From Uloborus plumipes (lineage: Eukaryota; Arthropoda; Arachnida; Araneae; Uloboridae): 64,000 bases of DNA. This document shows positions 1 through 12,979 of this stretch, one piece after another (the first letter of the stretch is position 1; each line of letters starts with the position of its first letter). The notes under the pieces were generated by a model. That model was not told the DNA's origin, did not search any database, and was given only the letters and a program-made list of their open reading frames with translations. The DNA is taken from the NCBI GenBank assembly GCA_038373865.1, contig JAXGGA010000067.1, forward strand, positions 310,001-374,000, given 5' to 3'. Made by a program: the position numbers and the translations under genes.

Positions 1-412
1 CCAGCTCGGTCATTTCTTCCAGAGACTGCAGTTTCATCCTCATTAGGATTAACTAGTTTTTTCCATAAGCATGGTTTAGGGAAGATAACTTACTGCTTAA
101 TACCCATGCTTTCCCAGGGAGCACAAATAACCTTTAAACGTTTTATAAACGTTTTTAAGCGGTTGTCACAATGTTTATAACCTTTTTACAATGTTTAAAG
201 AACGAAGTGTGCTACTTGGGTTACCTCCAATTTAGAGTTTAACCTGGTCATTGTTGTAGTCTCTCGCTGGTGTGATACTTTAACTTTTCAACCAGTTTGT
301 TTGTATTAATTTCTAAAAGAGGATTTTCGCCTTATTTAATATGCGTCTAATTTAAACTGACGAGTCGTAATGAAGACAAGACTGCAGTCTCTGGATGAAA
401 TGATCGAGCTGG
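1..412. repeat. Foldback repeat related to the 1.8-kb one
   Basis: The first 32 bases and 381-412 are imperfect inverted repeats containing AGAGACTGCAGT and CAGCTCG. About 345 bp of AT-rich DNA lies between. The end motif (CAGCTCG...GACTGCAGT) recurs at 1808-2017, so both look like one non-autonomous family. Confidence 0.55.
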
Positions 413-1807
413 CGCTGTATTGCATGCGTAAAATAATAGTTTTCAAAGTCGCAATTGGCGAGAAGAAAAACTACTTCAGTCAACAAAATTCGATATTCAT
501 AGAAACAAGTTCTGGAAGCAAGATGCGAGTTGACTGCAAAACCCACGTCAGTTAGGATGATAGTTCGAGAGATATAGGTTCTTCTTTTGAGCGTTGAAAC
601 AAAACTTGTGTTCAGATGCTGTTTTTTTTTCTCTTTTGAAAAATATGAAATTCTCCACTTACATTGTTTTGTACTCACCGATTCAATTATGCAGTGAAAG
701 AATTATCTTAATCAATTTTAGCATTTTTTTTTTTTTTACTAAAGAACATCGTACAAAGCATAAGTTAAATACAATTTTACCCTGCAGTGATCCAATTTAT
801 ACAAGCAAGTTCAAAACAGTCCTATCTACCTTCCATTTCATCTGGCGGAAAACGAAGATAAATGATTAAAGACAAAATTTCATTTGCTATGCAACTTTTA
901 TTTAAATAAATTTCGATGCCGTAAATGTTGAATATTAAATAATGCTCTTTTTTTCGGAGAGTAATAAAACTGTTTCAAAGATTAAACTTGGCGGGAAAGA
1001 GCTTACGTTTTCATTGAAATGTGTAATGAAAAGAAATTTATTTTGCGTAATAGTGCAATCCTATTAACGAGAATTTAAATGAAAGGGCTCCAAAATGCTC
1101 TTGCTTCACTTTAGATTTCACTGCAAGATTCGATGATTAAATTGAAAATACCTATATTTTCTAAGAAAATCATGTCTTGATTTAGACTAACTTTTAGCAG
1201 TCAGCGCTTTTAATGTCAGACAATTAATTGCATAAAATAAAACATACAATTATCGAGTCGACGTTCTCTCAAGCTATTTTCAACCATATCTTTGAATCTA
1301 CAAATTTTAACTAAATTAATGTAACTGTAGAAAAGGTGAATAACTTTAAATGTATGATGTTAAGTGCTTTATTATGAGTTTCATACTGTAAAAACTTTTT
1401 TCTGCATTTGCAATAATATTTTCAATTACTAAAATAGTAATAAAAAACTAAAATGCAAAAAAAAAAAAAAAACATTGCTAATATTTTTGTACAGGAGAGA
1501 ACATTAATCCCCTGCTTGACGTTGCTCGCCCACTTTCAAGGTGTAAATATTTTGAATATTAATTAAAAACTGCATTGTTTGTTAAATTTTGGTGGAAAAT
1601 CCGTTTTCGTCGCATCTTCGCGTACATAAATTTTTGTATGGCATGGGATGCCTGCAACTTTTTCCTGCATTGGAAAGTCCAGCTCTTAGCGTTACTCTAC
1701 GAAGTGATTATAGTCCAAACTTTTAGAAGTTGTCATTTGTATGCTTCATACAAGAAGAGTCATTTATGCAATGAGTTACCGCTCGTAAGCCAGGGCTGAG
1801 GCAGAAC
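413..1807. other. AT-rich non-coding DNA
   Basis: Only short homopolymer runs are seen (for example A-runs near 1458). No open frame shows protein-like composition, and no repeat ends were recognised. Confidence 0.6.
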
Positions 1808-2017
1808 TGAAGCAAATGCACCCACAGCTCGATCACAGCATCCTAAGACTGCAGTTTCGCCCTTATTATAGGCTCCTTAGTTCTGGGGCTCTTAGCTACA
1901 TTAAGAGGATTTTTTCCTCCGGCTCGATCATTGGCTATTCCTAACTGAGGAGCCCATAATAAGGGCGAAACTGCAGTCTTAGGATGCTATGATCGAGCTG
2001 TGGGTGCATTTGCTTCA
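1808..2017. repeat. Short hairpin MITE-like element
   Basis: Arms of about 70 bp, 1808-1880 and about 1945-2017, are near-perfect inverted repeats running from TGAAGCAAATGCACCCACAG inward to CGCCCTTATTAT. A loop of about 65 bp separates them. It shares terminal motifs with the repeat at the window start. Confidence 0.75.
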
Positions 2018-4283
2018 AGAGTCATTGCTTGTGGCGATGCGTAATAGTAACGCAGAAAAAAAAAACCTGAGTTGCTATAAAAGCAGAAAAAGATATCAGA
2101 TATTTCATCAACTGAAAGCAGGTCGTTTTCGTCTCGGCTTAAATGCAACGTGAAATAGTTGGGATACCCTTTTTTTGAAAATGATAAAGTAATATGTGAG
2201 ACAATTTATATTAAAACATTGTTTTTTAAATTTTTGGCTTCACTGCAAGCAACCAGTACGCACTTTGAAACACGTTTAGAACACTTTAGTTCCAAAGTAG
2301 TGTTTTCTCAGCCGGAATGTTTAGTGAAATGTGTTCCAATTGTACTTAGTTCAAAGAAAAGTGCATAAAAACAAAAGGTCCCAATACGACCCTTGAGAGC
2401 AACCTTCAAAACTTGTGACAAAAGTAAATATAAAAATGCTTTCTTACCACCAAAGGGATGTAAAACCATTCAATTGCTGAACAGATTATTAGTTAATGAA
2501 ATCGTTGTTGCTTGTGTCAATATATCATACTTGTTTTACAGGTGTCATCACATTACTGGATCACTATATACTAATTTCATTGTTTATTTTTCAAATACAT
2601 TGATAAAATCCAATATCTTGATTTTTCAAGATTATGCGTTACGAAAAGACGATGAAACATAAGAAAAAAGTATGAGTAGAAAAGAGAGGAACCATTTGGC
2701 TGATAAATGCAAGGAAAGTTTTTCGCAAGTATATCTTGAAAACTAGAAAATAATATAACGATGATATTCAATAGTGGGACTGTTAATTCAACGTAATTGA
2801 CGACTATTTAAGTCTTTTTAAGCAGAGGAAATTTCTCAACGGAGGAGGGGAGATTCGTAAAGATGAGGAGCATTTTTTAAATAAATTCCTATTCGTAAAG
2901 AGCTCGTTTAAGTGATGAACTTCAAATTTAAAAAAAAAATGATAAAATCAAAAAAAAATAGATATTAATGTAAAATATTCTAAATATGAAAAAACAGTAT
3001 CATTATTTTCAAACCATAGTTTACCCATTAATACATTATAGACTGGTCATGGGAAGTTTTTAATTTTCTCCTTTTTCCATATGACTGTTAACGATAATCA
3101 GGCTTTTTTCGAAAGTGACTATAGTGCGATCTTCCATGTTTAACGTTAACTTTTTATAAGTTTTAAATTCTCTCTGAAGTATTTCAGACGTATTTTGTTA
3201 GGGATTCAGGATGATATATGCTTATTTAAATTTAGCTCAGAATATATTAACGATAACTAATCTGCACTAAACTATTTTTAAATTTTGCATAAAGTTTTTT
3301 AAGTTATTATATTGGAACCAAATGAAGTAACTGTACTGACAACCATCTTTCCAAAAACGGTGATTTCGTTGATGGTATGACTATTTCGAGCTTGCTTACT
3401 GGTAAAAACCAAATAAAAGGAAAACACATATATCATTTTTCCCAGACCTGTAAAAATATATACACATAATTTCAGCTAAAATTTTTTGCTTTAATTTTCT
3501 TGTTCAAAGGCATCCTGCGTCTACCAATAAATAAATACATTTTGCTTGATTTAAGAAATTTAATAAAGTGTAGTAAGCAATGAAACTTAGGACACTTTCT
3601 ACCGCACAACTTGACCCTTATAACTGAATAAATTATTTCACTTGTCGTTTCCTCTACAACCAATTCCTTTGGTAACGATTTGGATAAAACTGGCTTGTTC
3701 TCATTAGAAACAAACAGTATTCTACAAAATGAGGAGTTTCGTTCAATTCATAGTCCAAGTAATTGCTACTAATTCACAAGTGAAACCTTCTACCAGTAGG
3801 GGATAGGTTGGAACTTTAACCCACTCTTTTAAAATCAAACAGTGAACACAGCTGGGGTATTTTAAATTTCAAAATGTTACTTAGTTTCAAAAGAGTTTCG
3901 GGGGTATTTCATCTGAAATGAAAGCCTTTAAACTTAGATTCCATACATGTATATCTGCGTAAATGTCAGTTTTATTCCAGTGGAGTTAGAAAGTGATTTT
4001 TGAATATTCTATTTAAACTTAATAAAGTATTTAACGTAATGAGGGCTGTACGATTCGTGTGTCATTGTTTAAGTATTTTCATCTTTGTTATTCATGAATG
4101 CGTGCGCATTTATGTGACACATGGAAGCTGAAACTTACCCTGCTTATTGAAGCATGCATTTCCAATATTTTTAAAAGAACAAAACCTCATAAAGAAAAAC
4201 TTGTGTAAAACGATGCAGGTTGAGTTAGGAAGGATGGGAATTTAAATAGTAAGCACCTTTGTACGGATTTTTAATACTAAACT
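2018..4283. other. AT-rich non-coding DNA
   Basis: No exon-like frame and no clear repeat boundary was recognised. Short open frames here have the composition of translated AT-rich DNA. Confidence 0.55.
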
Positions 4284-4365
4284 GCTGGAAGGGGAGGTCT
4301 GGGAGTCTTGAAAAATCCGGGTAAACACCCGGATCTTTCAAGACTCTCAAAGGGGTCCTTTCCAG
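4284..4365. repeat. 82-bp hairpin
   Basis: The outer arms CTGGAAGGGGA / TCCTTTCCAG and inner arms GAGTCTTGAAAAATCCGGGT / ACCCGGATCTTTCAAGACTC pair around a 4-nt AAAC loop. It is a compact stem, either a tiny MITE or a structured insertion. Confidence 0.7.
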
Positions 4366-4779
4366 TATGAGGACAAGTGTGGCTAGGCAACTGTGTTAGC
4401 CTCACTATTGCTTAAAAGGCTATTGCAAAAAATATTACTGCTGTCGAGCCCCTCTTATGGGAATATCGGTTAAAAGATTACCCCACTTAATGTAATATAT
4501 TTTCAAAGAACCTAACCATTGTATTTTGTCCTTTAAATTCCGGGAAATGGAACATCTTGCTTAGTAAAATTATCTATTCCAGTAAAAGCGCTAGACTGTA
4601 TCACTCTTCAGAGGGGTAAGTTTTAATTAAATAGACTTGATAAGGTGTCCTTTGATAATAATGTGTTAAGGTGCTATCAGTTTTCCTGGTTTAGTTTTTC
4701 CCTTTGTTTTCTCCAAAGAAATAAAGGATGCCATTAAAAAAACTTATCAACTAAATATACAAGAACGAAAATTTCAACA

Positions 4780-4861
4780 CATGCGTGCTCATATGAGCCA
4801 ATATTTAAAAAAGTGCCAATTTGAAGTTGGAGTTTTCTGAAAAAAAAAAAATCTGAAAAAA

Positions 4862-4892
<31 letters not shown>

Positions 4893-5892
4893 AATAATAA
4901 TAATTAATTAACTTAATTTCTGCAGTGTCAATTTTTCTACTTTACTAACTTCTATTGTTAGGTCATACAAACCACAAATGAAGCAATTGTACTAAAACTC
5001 ATTGCTTTTCATTTTTTAAGAACAAAAATATTCAATATATATGGCTAAAACATAAGATTTTTGCTTTTTATAATTATGAAACGTGTAAGTTAGTTCTGTA
5101 ACATATTCGCTGTTTTTCAATGTTATCGCTCTGACTGTTACCGATCTGACAAACTGACAAAGTTTTTTTTTTTTTTTATTTCCGAGTCGTTCGCACTAAA
5201 CCAAAATCAAACACGTGGGTTTTTCACTTGCAATAAAGGACTATACTTATATATAAAATAATTTTTAAAATAATAAAAACTGCGCATTTTAGAGCGTATT
5301 ACCGATATGATGACTCAAATGACACACATTTTATAAAATCACTTTAAAAAATCTTACCTACAATTTTAGATGCAGAAATGCAAATTTTTAATTACGATTC
5401 GATAAAACATCCCACCAGGTACTCAGTATTACGTGGTATAGGTGCAGGAAATGATTTTGGTAGCTTAAACATAGATCGAAAGTTATTGTTACCACTCTGA
5501 CGGCGGAACTTGGGACACGCTTATTTCGCATCGGCTAGAAAATCAGAAATCGATTAAAACAAAAATGAAGTAAAATATTAACAAAGGGGTAGAGATAGTA
5601 TCGTTTTTTGTGCAAGTGCGTTTTTTGGGGAAGTTAGAAAGTGAGCATGACCTGTTTGTATGCTACGCTTTGCTACTGGGGACACGTTACCGATCTGATT
5701 TTTGATGTATAAAAACAATATTTTCTGAAGAAAAAAATTGTTTTTCTGATGTTATTAGATGAAATGAAAGCAGAACCTTATCTTCTTTCTGGGGAAAATT
5801 ATTTTTTTAACTAGTTATTGAAATACTAGTGAAAATTCACTTGGGACTCAAATTGGCACTTTTCTAAATATTAGCTCATATATAGTCGCATG
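4780..5892. mobile_element. Non-autonomous TIR element, about 1.1 kb
   Basis: The left end (CATGCGTGCTCATATGAGC, then AGTGCCAATTTGA) and the reverse complement of the right end (CATGCGACTATATATGAGC, then AGTGCCAATTTGA) match over roughly 55 bp with mismatches. An ATAA microsatellite lies inside at about 4859-4893. No transposase was seen. The superfamily is not identified. Confidence 0.5.
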
Positions 5893-7024
5893 ATACCTCG
5901 ACCAATGCTTTGTGGTGTTTTTACCTACATTTGTGGGTAGTAACGGTAAGCAACAAAGCTATAAAAAATGAAAGAATGGAAAGACATTGTGCTATTGAGA
6001 AAACTCAAAATATACATCCGTAAAAAATGATCAATTCATATTGCTCGTAATTAATTGTTGTTTTAAAATACCTCCCCCCCACTTATTAACAAGCACTTGA
6101 TAATTCACTGTTCTACGTATGAAATTAGAAAATTTTACGACACATAAAGTATTTTTGATGCTCTTTTGTTAGACAAGTTTTACAACACACTTCACTCATC
6201 TAGCACATTATATATCTTTTCAAATCCATAATTTAAATTGCTATTTCATTTTTGCTGAAAAACCCGGTATACTTATTGCGCACTACCTTTCCTCTTAACT
6301 ACCAGCAACTTCACAAGTACGTATAAAATTTTTCATAAAATTTCAAAAGAATATGAAATGCACTTCAATTTTATGTAATAAGCAAAGGATATCGTACTAA
6401 ATATACAGTTTACACACCACAGAACTAACATCACAACTTTTGGAGCAGGCACCGACTATTACGTTCTTATCTTATCGATGAAGATCGGACGCTGGTTCTC
6501 CAGGATACCCGTAGTATAATATTACTCTTAACAGTTTTGTAACTAAGTAGTTACCCGAAGTTCAGATTGTCATAATTTGATTGTTTTACATTTCAAATTA
6601 TTAAACAAAATTTTCTAGTAAAAAATAATAATCCGAAATATCCTAAGTTCCTCCAACATTCGTTACTACCATTAAGGTACAAATACGCATTTGTTTTACA
6701 ATAATGTGTCAAAACATATTCACCAAGTGTACTATGAATAAAAATTTCTCTGTTTAATTCATAAAAATAAAAAAGAATTTTAACTACCGAGTTATTTTAA
6801 GAAATGAGCCAAGCAAAATAGAACATATGCGCAGGAAAAAAGTGAAAATTTGTAAGTTTTGCAAAAAGTGAAATCTCTCCTTTCATCTTTAGTGTTTATA
6901 AATTGTACTTACATGCATTGTCGCACCTTCCTTAGAATAAGATTTTTTTTCTGCTTTTTATGCCCTTAAATTTAAACTATTACCGTAAATGTTCCCTAAC
7001 CAAATACAAGTATCACTTCTAAAA
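5893..7024. other. AT-rich non-coding DNA
   Basis: Nothing beyond low-complexity AT-rich sequence and a short C-run was recognised. Confidence 0.55.
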
Positions 7025-8566
7025 TCTCTACTAATAATAAAGCTGAAGGTGAGTCTGTCTTTCCTTCTTTCTTTCTGTCTGTCTTTCTGTCTGTTACGCG
7101 CGTAGCGTCAAAACCGTTCGGTCGATTTTCATGACATTTGGCACAAAATTAGTTTGTAGCATTTAGTTTTGCACCTCGGAGTGATTTTTCGAAAATTCCA
7201 TTTCGTTCATTTTCTAATTGAATTCTTAGCGGAAATTCGATAAAATAGGGAAGAAATATTTCATACACATTTTCAAGTCTTGTGTCATTCGAAAGCCTGA
7301 AATTTTCTGCACAAAATGAAGTTTTTTCGAAATTTCTATGATCATCAGGAGAGCTGTAACAATTGTTTTTAGAATCCCGGAATTCAAGGCTTACCTTCAG
7401 TAAAGCAAGCTTAACGATTCTAAAATGGTTAAGCTCGAGAATAAAATTTGTTTGAAAAGGGCGATGAAATGAATTATTTTATCAACGGAAATCAACTTTT
7501 CGTGTTGTTATCATGGTTACGTGTTCATACTTATTTTTGTTTCGTTCTTTTTCCAGCGTTGCCAGACGTAGTATTTTTGATACTACGGTAGTATTTTTTT
7601 GGCCCAAATAAGGAGCGTAGTATTTTTCTGGCAACCCTGTTTCCAATATACTAATGACTTAATTAAAAGATTTAGCGGATGTTTTTTTTTTTTATTTTCA
7701 TAGATTTCGCATTTCAGTAATATTGATTTTAGCAACGTTTGGAAACAGTAGTAGGCGCGTCTATCGCCCATTTAGCGAGAAAGGGGTACCTAAAGCACAA
7801 AGATTAACCAAATATCGTATAAATTGCGACATTGCATCGTTCTCTTTAAAATGTTTCATTTCGGCAAATGTATTGTTTTGTTTTTAATGCAAGGAAATGA
7901 AACTTTCTTCTTCTTCTTTCAAATTTTGGTAAGATTTCGTTTGGTTTCTGTGAGCAAAAAAATTATTCTTATTTTCTCTTTTGGCTTATTTTTGTGCATC
8001 TCCCCTTGGGGTTGCATTCGAATGTCCCAAGCGGGTAGTTTACCTCTTTTATGGAGTAAATCAATCAGTGTTAATTTCAATGCAGACACAAGTGATATGA
8101 ATTGGCGCGACCACTTGGCGATTTATCACCAAGCCTTCGGTCGCCAAGTATTTGTCGCCAATTTGGCGATTTCTTAAATTTTTTGGGGGTTCAATTTTGC
8201 GCTATTGGCGATATTTTGCGAAAAATCCACTGAATGATGTTAAAATCGGCGATATTTACGAGATTAATCATTGTAAAACATTTTTTTTTTTTTTTGCATT
8301 GTTTCGTGCAAACTAGGGATATAAATGTTTGAATTGTTATTTTGATCACTCCAAGCACTATTTTAGCACTTAAGTCATCTACTAAGAAATTTACACGTAA
8401 AAGGAAGTAGTGTGGGGTCCATACCAGATTTTTATAACATATACTTTGAAGGAATTATAGTTGAATTATAACTAAAATAGAGCATTTTTTTTTTCTGCTA
8501 TATCAATTATTTTACAAATGAACTTTTAATTTTATACCACGGGCGAAGACGTGCGGGTACCGCTAG
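7025..8566 (+). mobile_element. Non-autonomous Helitron
   Basis: It begins TCTCTACTAATAATAAAG after an A. It ends with the hairpin-forming GCGGGTACCGC next to CTAG and is followed by T: the classical A|TC...CTAG|T arrangement. Near the 5' end is a CTGT/TTTC-rich stretch and the motif AAAACCGTTCGGTCGATTTT, typical of arthropod Helitron-like families. There is no Rep/helicase frame in 1.54 kb. A small hairpin repeat (GTTGCCAGA ends, about 7559-7637) and TTGGCGA-rich repeats (8101-8180) lie inside. Confidence 0.72.
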
Positions 8567-9227
8567 TAGTTATAATATAAATATAAATATTATTTAATGA
8601 AAAATTGTGTTGTTTAACTTAATTATGAAGAAAAATTGACTACAAGTTTTCTATAGAAATTGATTTCCATGAAGTGCATAACATAAGTGACTCTTATACT
8701 TAACCATAATATACCATAAAAAGTATTACATTACGGTACAAGTACAGCACGAAGCATTTAATTAGTTACATTTTGTATTCTGCAGAGAAAGAAGGAGGCT
8801 ATCCATCAGCGAAAACTCATATCTGTCGGAAAAGCTGGCCACACAATTTTCTGAATAGCTTTTGATTCATCTCATTAAATGCATTACGACTCCAGGAAAA
8901 ACGATTGCTGAATCAATCAGCATTGACATTCGTTACCACCAAACACAGGAGGAAAAAGACAAAATTGCCATTTCGCTATCTCAAATGGAATGAAAGCACA
9001 GGGAGAACCAGTTTTTTGACATTGAAAGGGGGAGAGAAATTGAGCAAGCAGAGTGGAGAGATAACAAAAAATATATCGCCACTTAAACTGCGTGATTCTG
9101 ATATTAAATTAGTTTATTGAAACTGTTTTGTTTACAGTGGAGAACTGTATTCCGTAGTTTTTAAACAAAAGTTTTAAAACTAGTTGAAAAAAAAATGAAT
9201 TACATTGTTTTTTGTAAATAAAAAAAT

Positions 9228-9294
9228 ATAGTCAAACCTCTTTAAATCCAACACGCTTAAAACGAATTACTGCTAAGACGAGCTACATTCTGAA
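9228..9294 (+). mobile_element. Terminal fragment of a pogo/Tigger-like element
   Basis: AGTCAAACCTCTTTAAATCC followed by ACGCTTAAAACGAATTACTG resembles pogo-type ends. It matches, at roughly three bases in four over about 60 bp, the reverse complement of 59886-59950. It is interrupted by the hAT MITE that starts at 9295. Confidence 0.45.
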
Positions 9295-10058
9295 TAAGGA
9301 TGCACCGATTACTCGGCAGTACCGATTAATCGGCCATAATCGGCCACTTTGCCGATTATTAATAATCGGCAAAATTTTGGCCGATTAATCGACCGAAAAA
9401 TTATTTTTCAAATATGATTCTTTAAGGTATACCTTCACTAAAAAACTATGATGAATAATTTTATTCACAGTAATAATAATCCTCACAGACGATATAAAGT
9501 TTTTTTCTAATTAATTCTCCTACTTTGAATAAATATACGAAGACAATGTTGCAACATTTTTCATGTGGTGATATTTTTCTCCTTAGCAGTGTTTTTATAT
9601 AATCTGTAATTTTCAAAGAATGAAAGTATTGAATTAAATTGCTGCTAATTATTACAAAATATGAATTAAAACTACTCCTAAATTGGAGTGCTCACCACAA
9701 ACTCCCCCTCCCCCTTCTTTTTATGTCCCAATTTTCATGTCCAATTGACATAACTAACAATGTGTTAGTAATATTATTGACAATAATATGAAAATTGGTT
9801 TTAAGAAATTTGATAAAATATTGAAATTAGTTTGTGAAAACTAGAAAAATGGAAAAAAAAATCTTCTCTCAGAAATAAATTACTTACTATTTCTAAACTT
9901 GGAATTGCATAAGAGAGAAAAAACACTGATGGGAAAATTGGTGGTCGAAAAACAATCATTCTTATCGTTAATCGGCTCAGCCGATTAATCGGCCGATTAT
10001 CAACAACCGATTAATCGGTAATCGGTAATCGGCCAATTTGCTTATCGGTGCATCCCTA
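9295..10058. mobile_element. hAT MITE with perfect 8-bp target duplication
   Basis: The ends read TAAGGATGCACCGATTA and, reversed, TAGGGATGCACCGATAA, the common hAT-type terminus. Both ends carry clustered CCGATTAATCGG motifs. ATTCTGAA is duplicated exactly at 9287-9294 and 10059-10066. The AT-rich interior has no transposase. Confidence 0.88.
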
Positions 10059-10199
10059 ATTCTGAATAATAACATAAATACAATATTGTTAAAAGCACAA
10101 AGAAGCAGGGTTACAGCAGACGCGCTGTTTCGGCGTTACAAGGAACGCCTTTTTCAATGCAAAAAAATATGAGCTTATGGATGCACAGATACCCGACAA

Positions 10200-11190
10200 A
10201 AGCTTTTGTCAAACATTGCATTAAAATTACTCAAATACATGTACGTAACTGTACTAAAAAAATACTCAAATACTTATACGTAATTGCAATTAAAATATTT
10301 GTGCGTTTTTACTTCTGATTTAAATAAAGAACAAACATGAATTTAAATTTTAATCATAAAACGCAAATATATCAGTAAAGCAAAATACATAGACTATAAT
10401 TTTAACATTTCAATAGTGCTTTTCTATCTAAATCTCTGCAGTATACTATTGCTAACTTTCCTGCTGTAGAAGCACAATATTTAAAGTCACGCATATTTAA
10501 ATATTGCATTGCATTAAAATTGCATAAATATTTGTACGTAATATCGAGTTGGTTGTTTCTGACAAAGCAAGGGAAAAAACTAAATACAAATTTTATAATT
10601 ATGAAGCGAAAATACATAAAATAAAAATATAATAAGTAATCTAGTGTTTTGACACTTATATAGTTATTTTCTAGTCATACCTGTGCATTATACTATGCAC
10701 TTTTCTGTGGTAGAAACACCATATTCAAAGACACAAATATTCAAATAGTGCATTAAAATTATATAAATAATTGTACTGAATAGCAAGTTCGTCACTTCTA
10801 ATAAAAAGTGATAAAAAACACTGATAAAAAACTTTAATCATAAGTCAAAAGAGCAAGTTAAGCAAATCTCCAATATTTTAACATTTATAGAGTACCGTTT
10901 CATATAAACCTGTATATTATAATACGCATTTTTCTGTGGTAAAAGTCAAAGTCAAACCTATTCAAACATTGCATCAAATTGTAAAAATACTTACATTATA
11001 GGGAGTCCGTTACCTCTGCTTAAAAAAAGATGGGGGGGGGGATAAATACAAATTTTAAACATAAAACTCAAATATAGCAATAAAACACAATAAATAGACT
11101 AATATTTTACCATTTATGTAGTACTTTATCCTTTAAACCTCTGCATTTGTATTGCAAACACAATATTACTTCGGAAGCAAATATTTGAAA
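10200..11190. repeat. Diverged tandem array, units about 220-290 bp
   Basis: The motif GCATTAAAATT(A/G) followed by TACGTAAT or similar recurs near 10219, 10510, 10752 and 10970. Each is followed by AAATACAAATTTT and a CTGTGGTAGAA-like segment. Units are old and differ in length. It is non-coding. Confidence 0.6.
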
Positions 11191-12273
11191 AAGAAGAACT
11201 TCGGAAAAGTAACATTGTTTTTAACAAAATATTTGGACATAAGATTGCCATCTGGTATGGAATGTGGAATGTTTTTCTTGCTTTGATGAGAAAATATTTC
11301 CACCTGCTAGTGACATTCTTATCTTTATGATAGAATATTAGATAGTTTTAGTTTCAGCTGAGTCTATTACGTTATAGCAAAGTAAACGGCCAGTGAAAAT
11401 TATTAAAGTGAGTGAGATGTTATTGTGCAGTGAATTGTCAAAAATGTTCATTTAATATATAAAATTAAAGTAGCTTTAAGAGAAAATAAAGTAACTTCAA
11501 GTACAAAATCGTAGTTTTTGCCTTTATGTAAGTAAAAAGGGGCTTATAGGAGAAAAATTCGCTAAAATGTTAAACAATTTTAAGATTAAAAGTTCATTTG
11601 ATGTATTACACAAGTTAAAGTATATCTTTTGTTAAAAACAAGTAGTAATTGCAAAAAAAAAAATCTTAAGTTCAGTAATTGTTAAAACCGTTTAACCTTA
11701 GCAGCATAATCTCATCGGCCGATGGTCGGCCATTCATCGAAACCTGATGAAATTCTCATCGGCCGATGATCAGATTCGATGAGTTCTAATCGGGAATTGC
11801 TCCAATATGTCTCATCGGCCAAACGGAATCCGATCAGCAAAATCCGATGAGTTTTGCTCGAAATACGATAAGATTTACGAGCAGTGCAGTCCCGTGCCGA
11901 TGAATTTAGGATTATTTTTGGATGCTCGCCTTTTTTTCCTCAGGAAAGTTGATCGGAAGGACATCGCTTTCCGATGAAAAGTAGCTCATCGAAAACCATG
12001 CTCGGATACTGATCGGAACGATGTCATCATGCGTTACGAGATCAGTTTACGAGGAGTTCGATGATCGGCCGAGAAAAATCCGATTAGTTGATGCTACTTG
12101 GGATGTTTCTTCGTATATTAACACCAGCGTAAAAAATACACCTTGCTTTAACGATTATATGACCCCTCTTTTTGAGATTGCCAGTCTAGAGAAACTAACA
12201 ATGAATACAAAAAAATGATTAAAAAAATTGTTTTTTTTCATATTGGTACCTATTTAAGGTCTCCAGAAACATA

Positions 12274-12977
12274 CACTGTAAAAAATGAATATTGTTTTTA
12301 CAGTAGAATACAACTAATTTTGCAGTAATTTTACAGTATTAAACTGTAAAATTGCTAATTTTACAATAATAATCCATAAATTTGCTTGTTTACAGTAATA
12401 AACTGCAAAATTACAAGTTTTATAATAATTGCTGTGCATTTTACAGTTTTAAACTGGAGCCTCAGCTGCCAGTATGATACTGTTGTTCCTGCAGTATTAT
12501 ACAGCTAATTATATATTTTTTACAGTAATAAACTGTAATATTGATAGTTTTACAGATATAAACTGTAAAATAGTCAGTTTTACATTTTATGACTGTGATT
12601 TTAGTTTTCAACTGGAGCATCTGCTGCCAATATTATACTGCTGTTCTTACAGTATTATACAGCTAATTTGATATTTTTCACAGAATTAAACTGTAATATT
12701 GATAGTTTTACAGAAATAATTGTAAAGTAGCTAGTTTTCCAGTTTATTACTGTGATTTTAGCTTTAAACTGGAAACTCTGATGCCAGTATTATACTGTTG
12801 TTCTTAGAGTATTATACAGCTAATTATATATTTTTTACAGTAATAAACTGTAATATTGAGTTTTACAGAAATGAACTGAAATAGCTAGTTTTCCAGTTTA
12901 TTACTGTGATTTTAGCTTTAAACTGGAAACTCTGATACCATTATTATACTGTAAAAACAAGATTATTTTTTGCAGTG
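12274..12977. mobile_element. TACAGT-family MITE, copy 1, internally tandem
   Basis: The element has inverted ends CACTGTAAAAAATGAAT and, reversed, CACTGCAAAAAATAATC, flanked by TA on both sides. The inside is built from TTTACAGTAATAAACTG-like units. A longer segment with GCCAGTATTATACTG, a TGTT run and ACAGCTAAT is repeated about three times (near 12470, 12630, 12785). There is no coding capacity. Related copies are at 27500, 50755, 54263 and 63680. Confidence 0.78.
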
Positions 12978-12979
12978 TA

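Noticed and set aside
352..678. 108-codon minus-strand open frame at the window start
   Set aside because: It overlaps the foldback end at 381-412 and has no protein-like features.
7050..7100. Telomere-like or satellite repeat
   Set aside because: The CTGT/TTTC run is short, imperfect and part of the Helitron 5' region.
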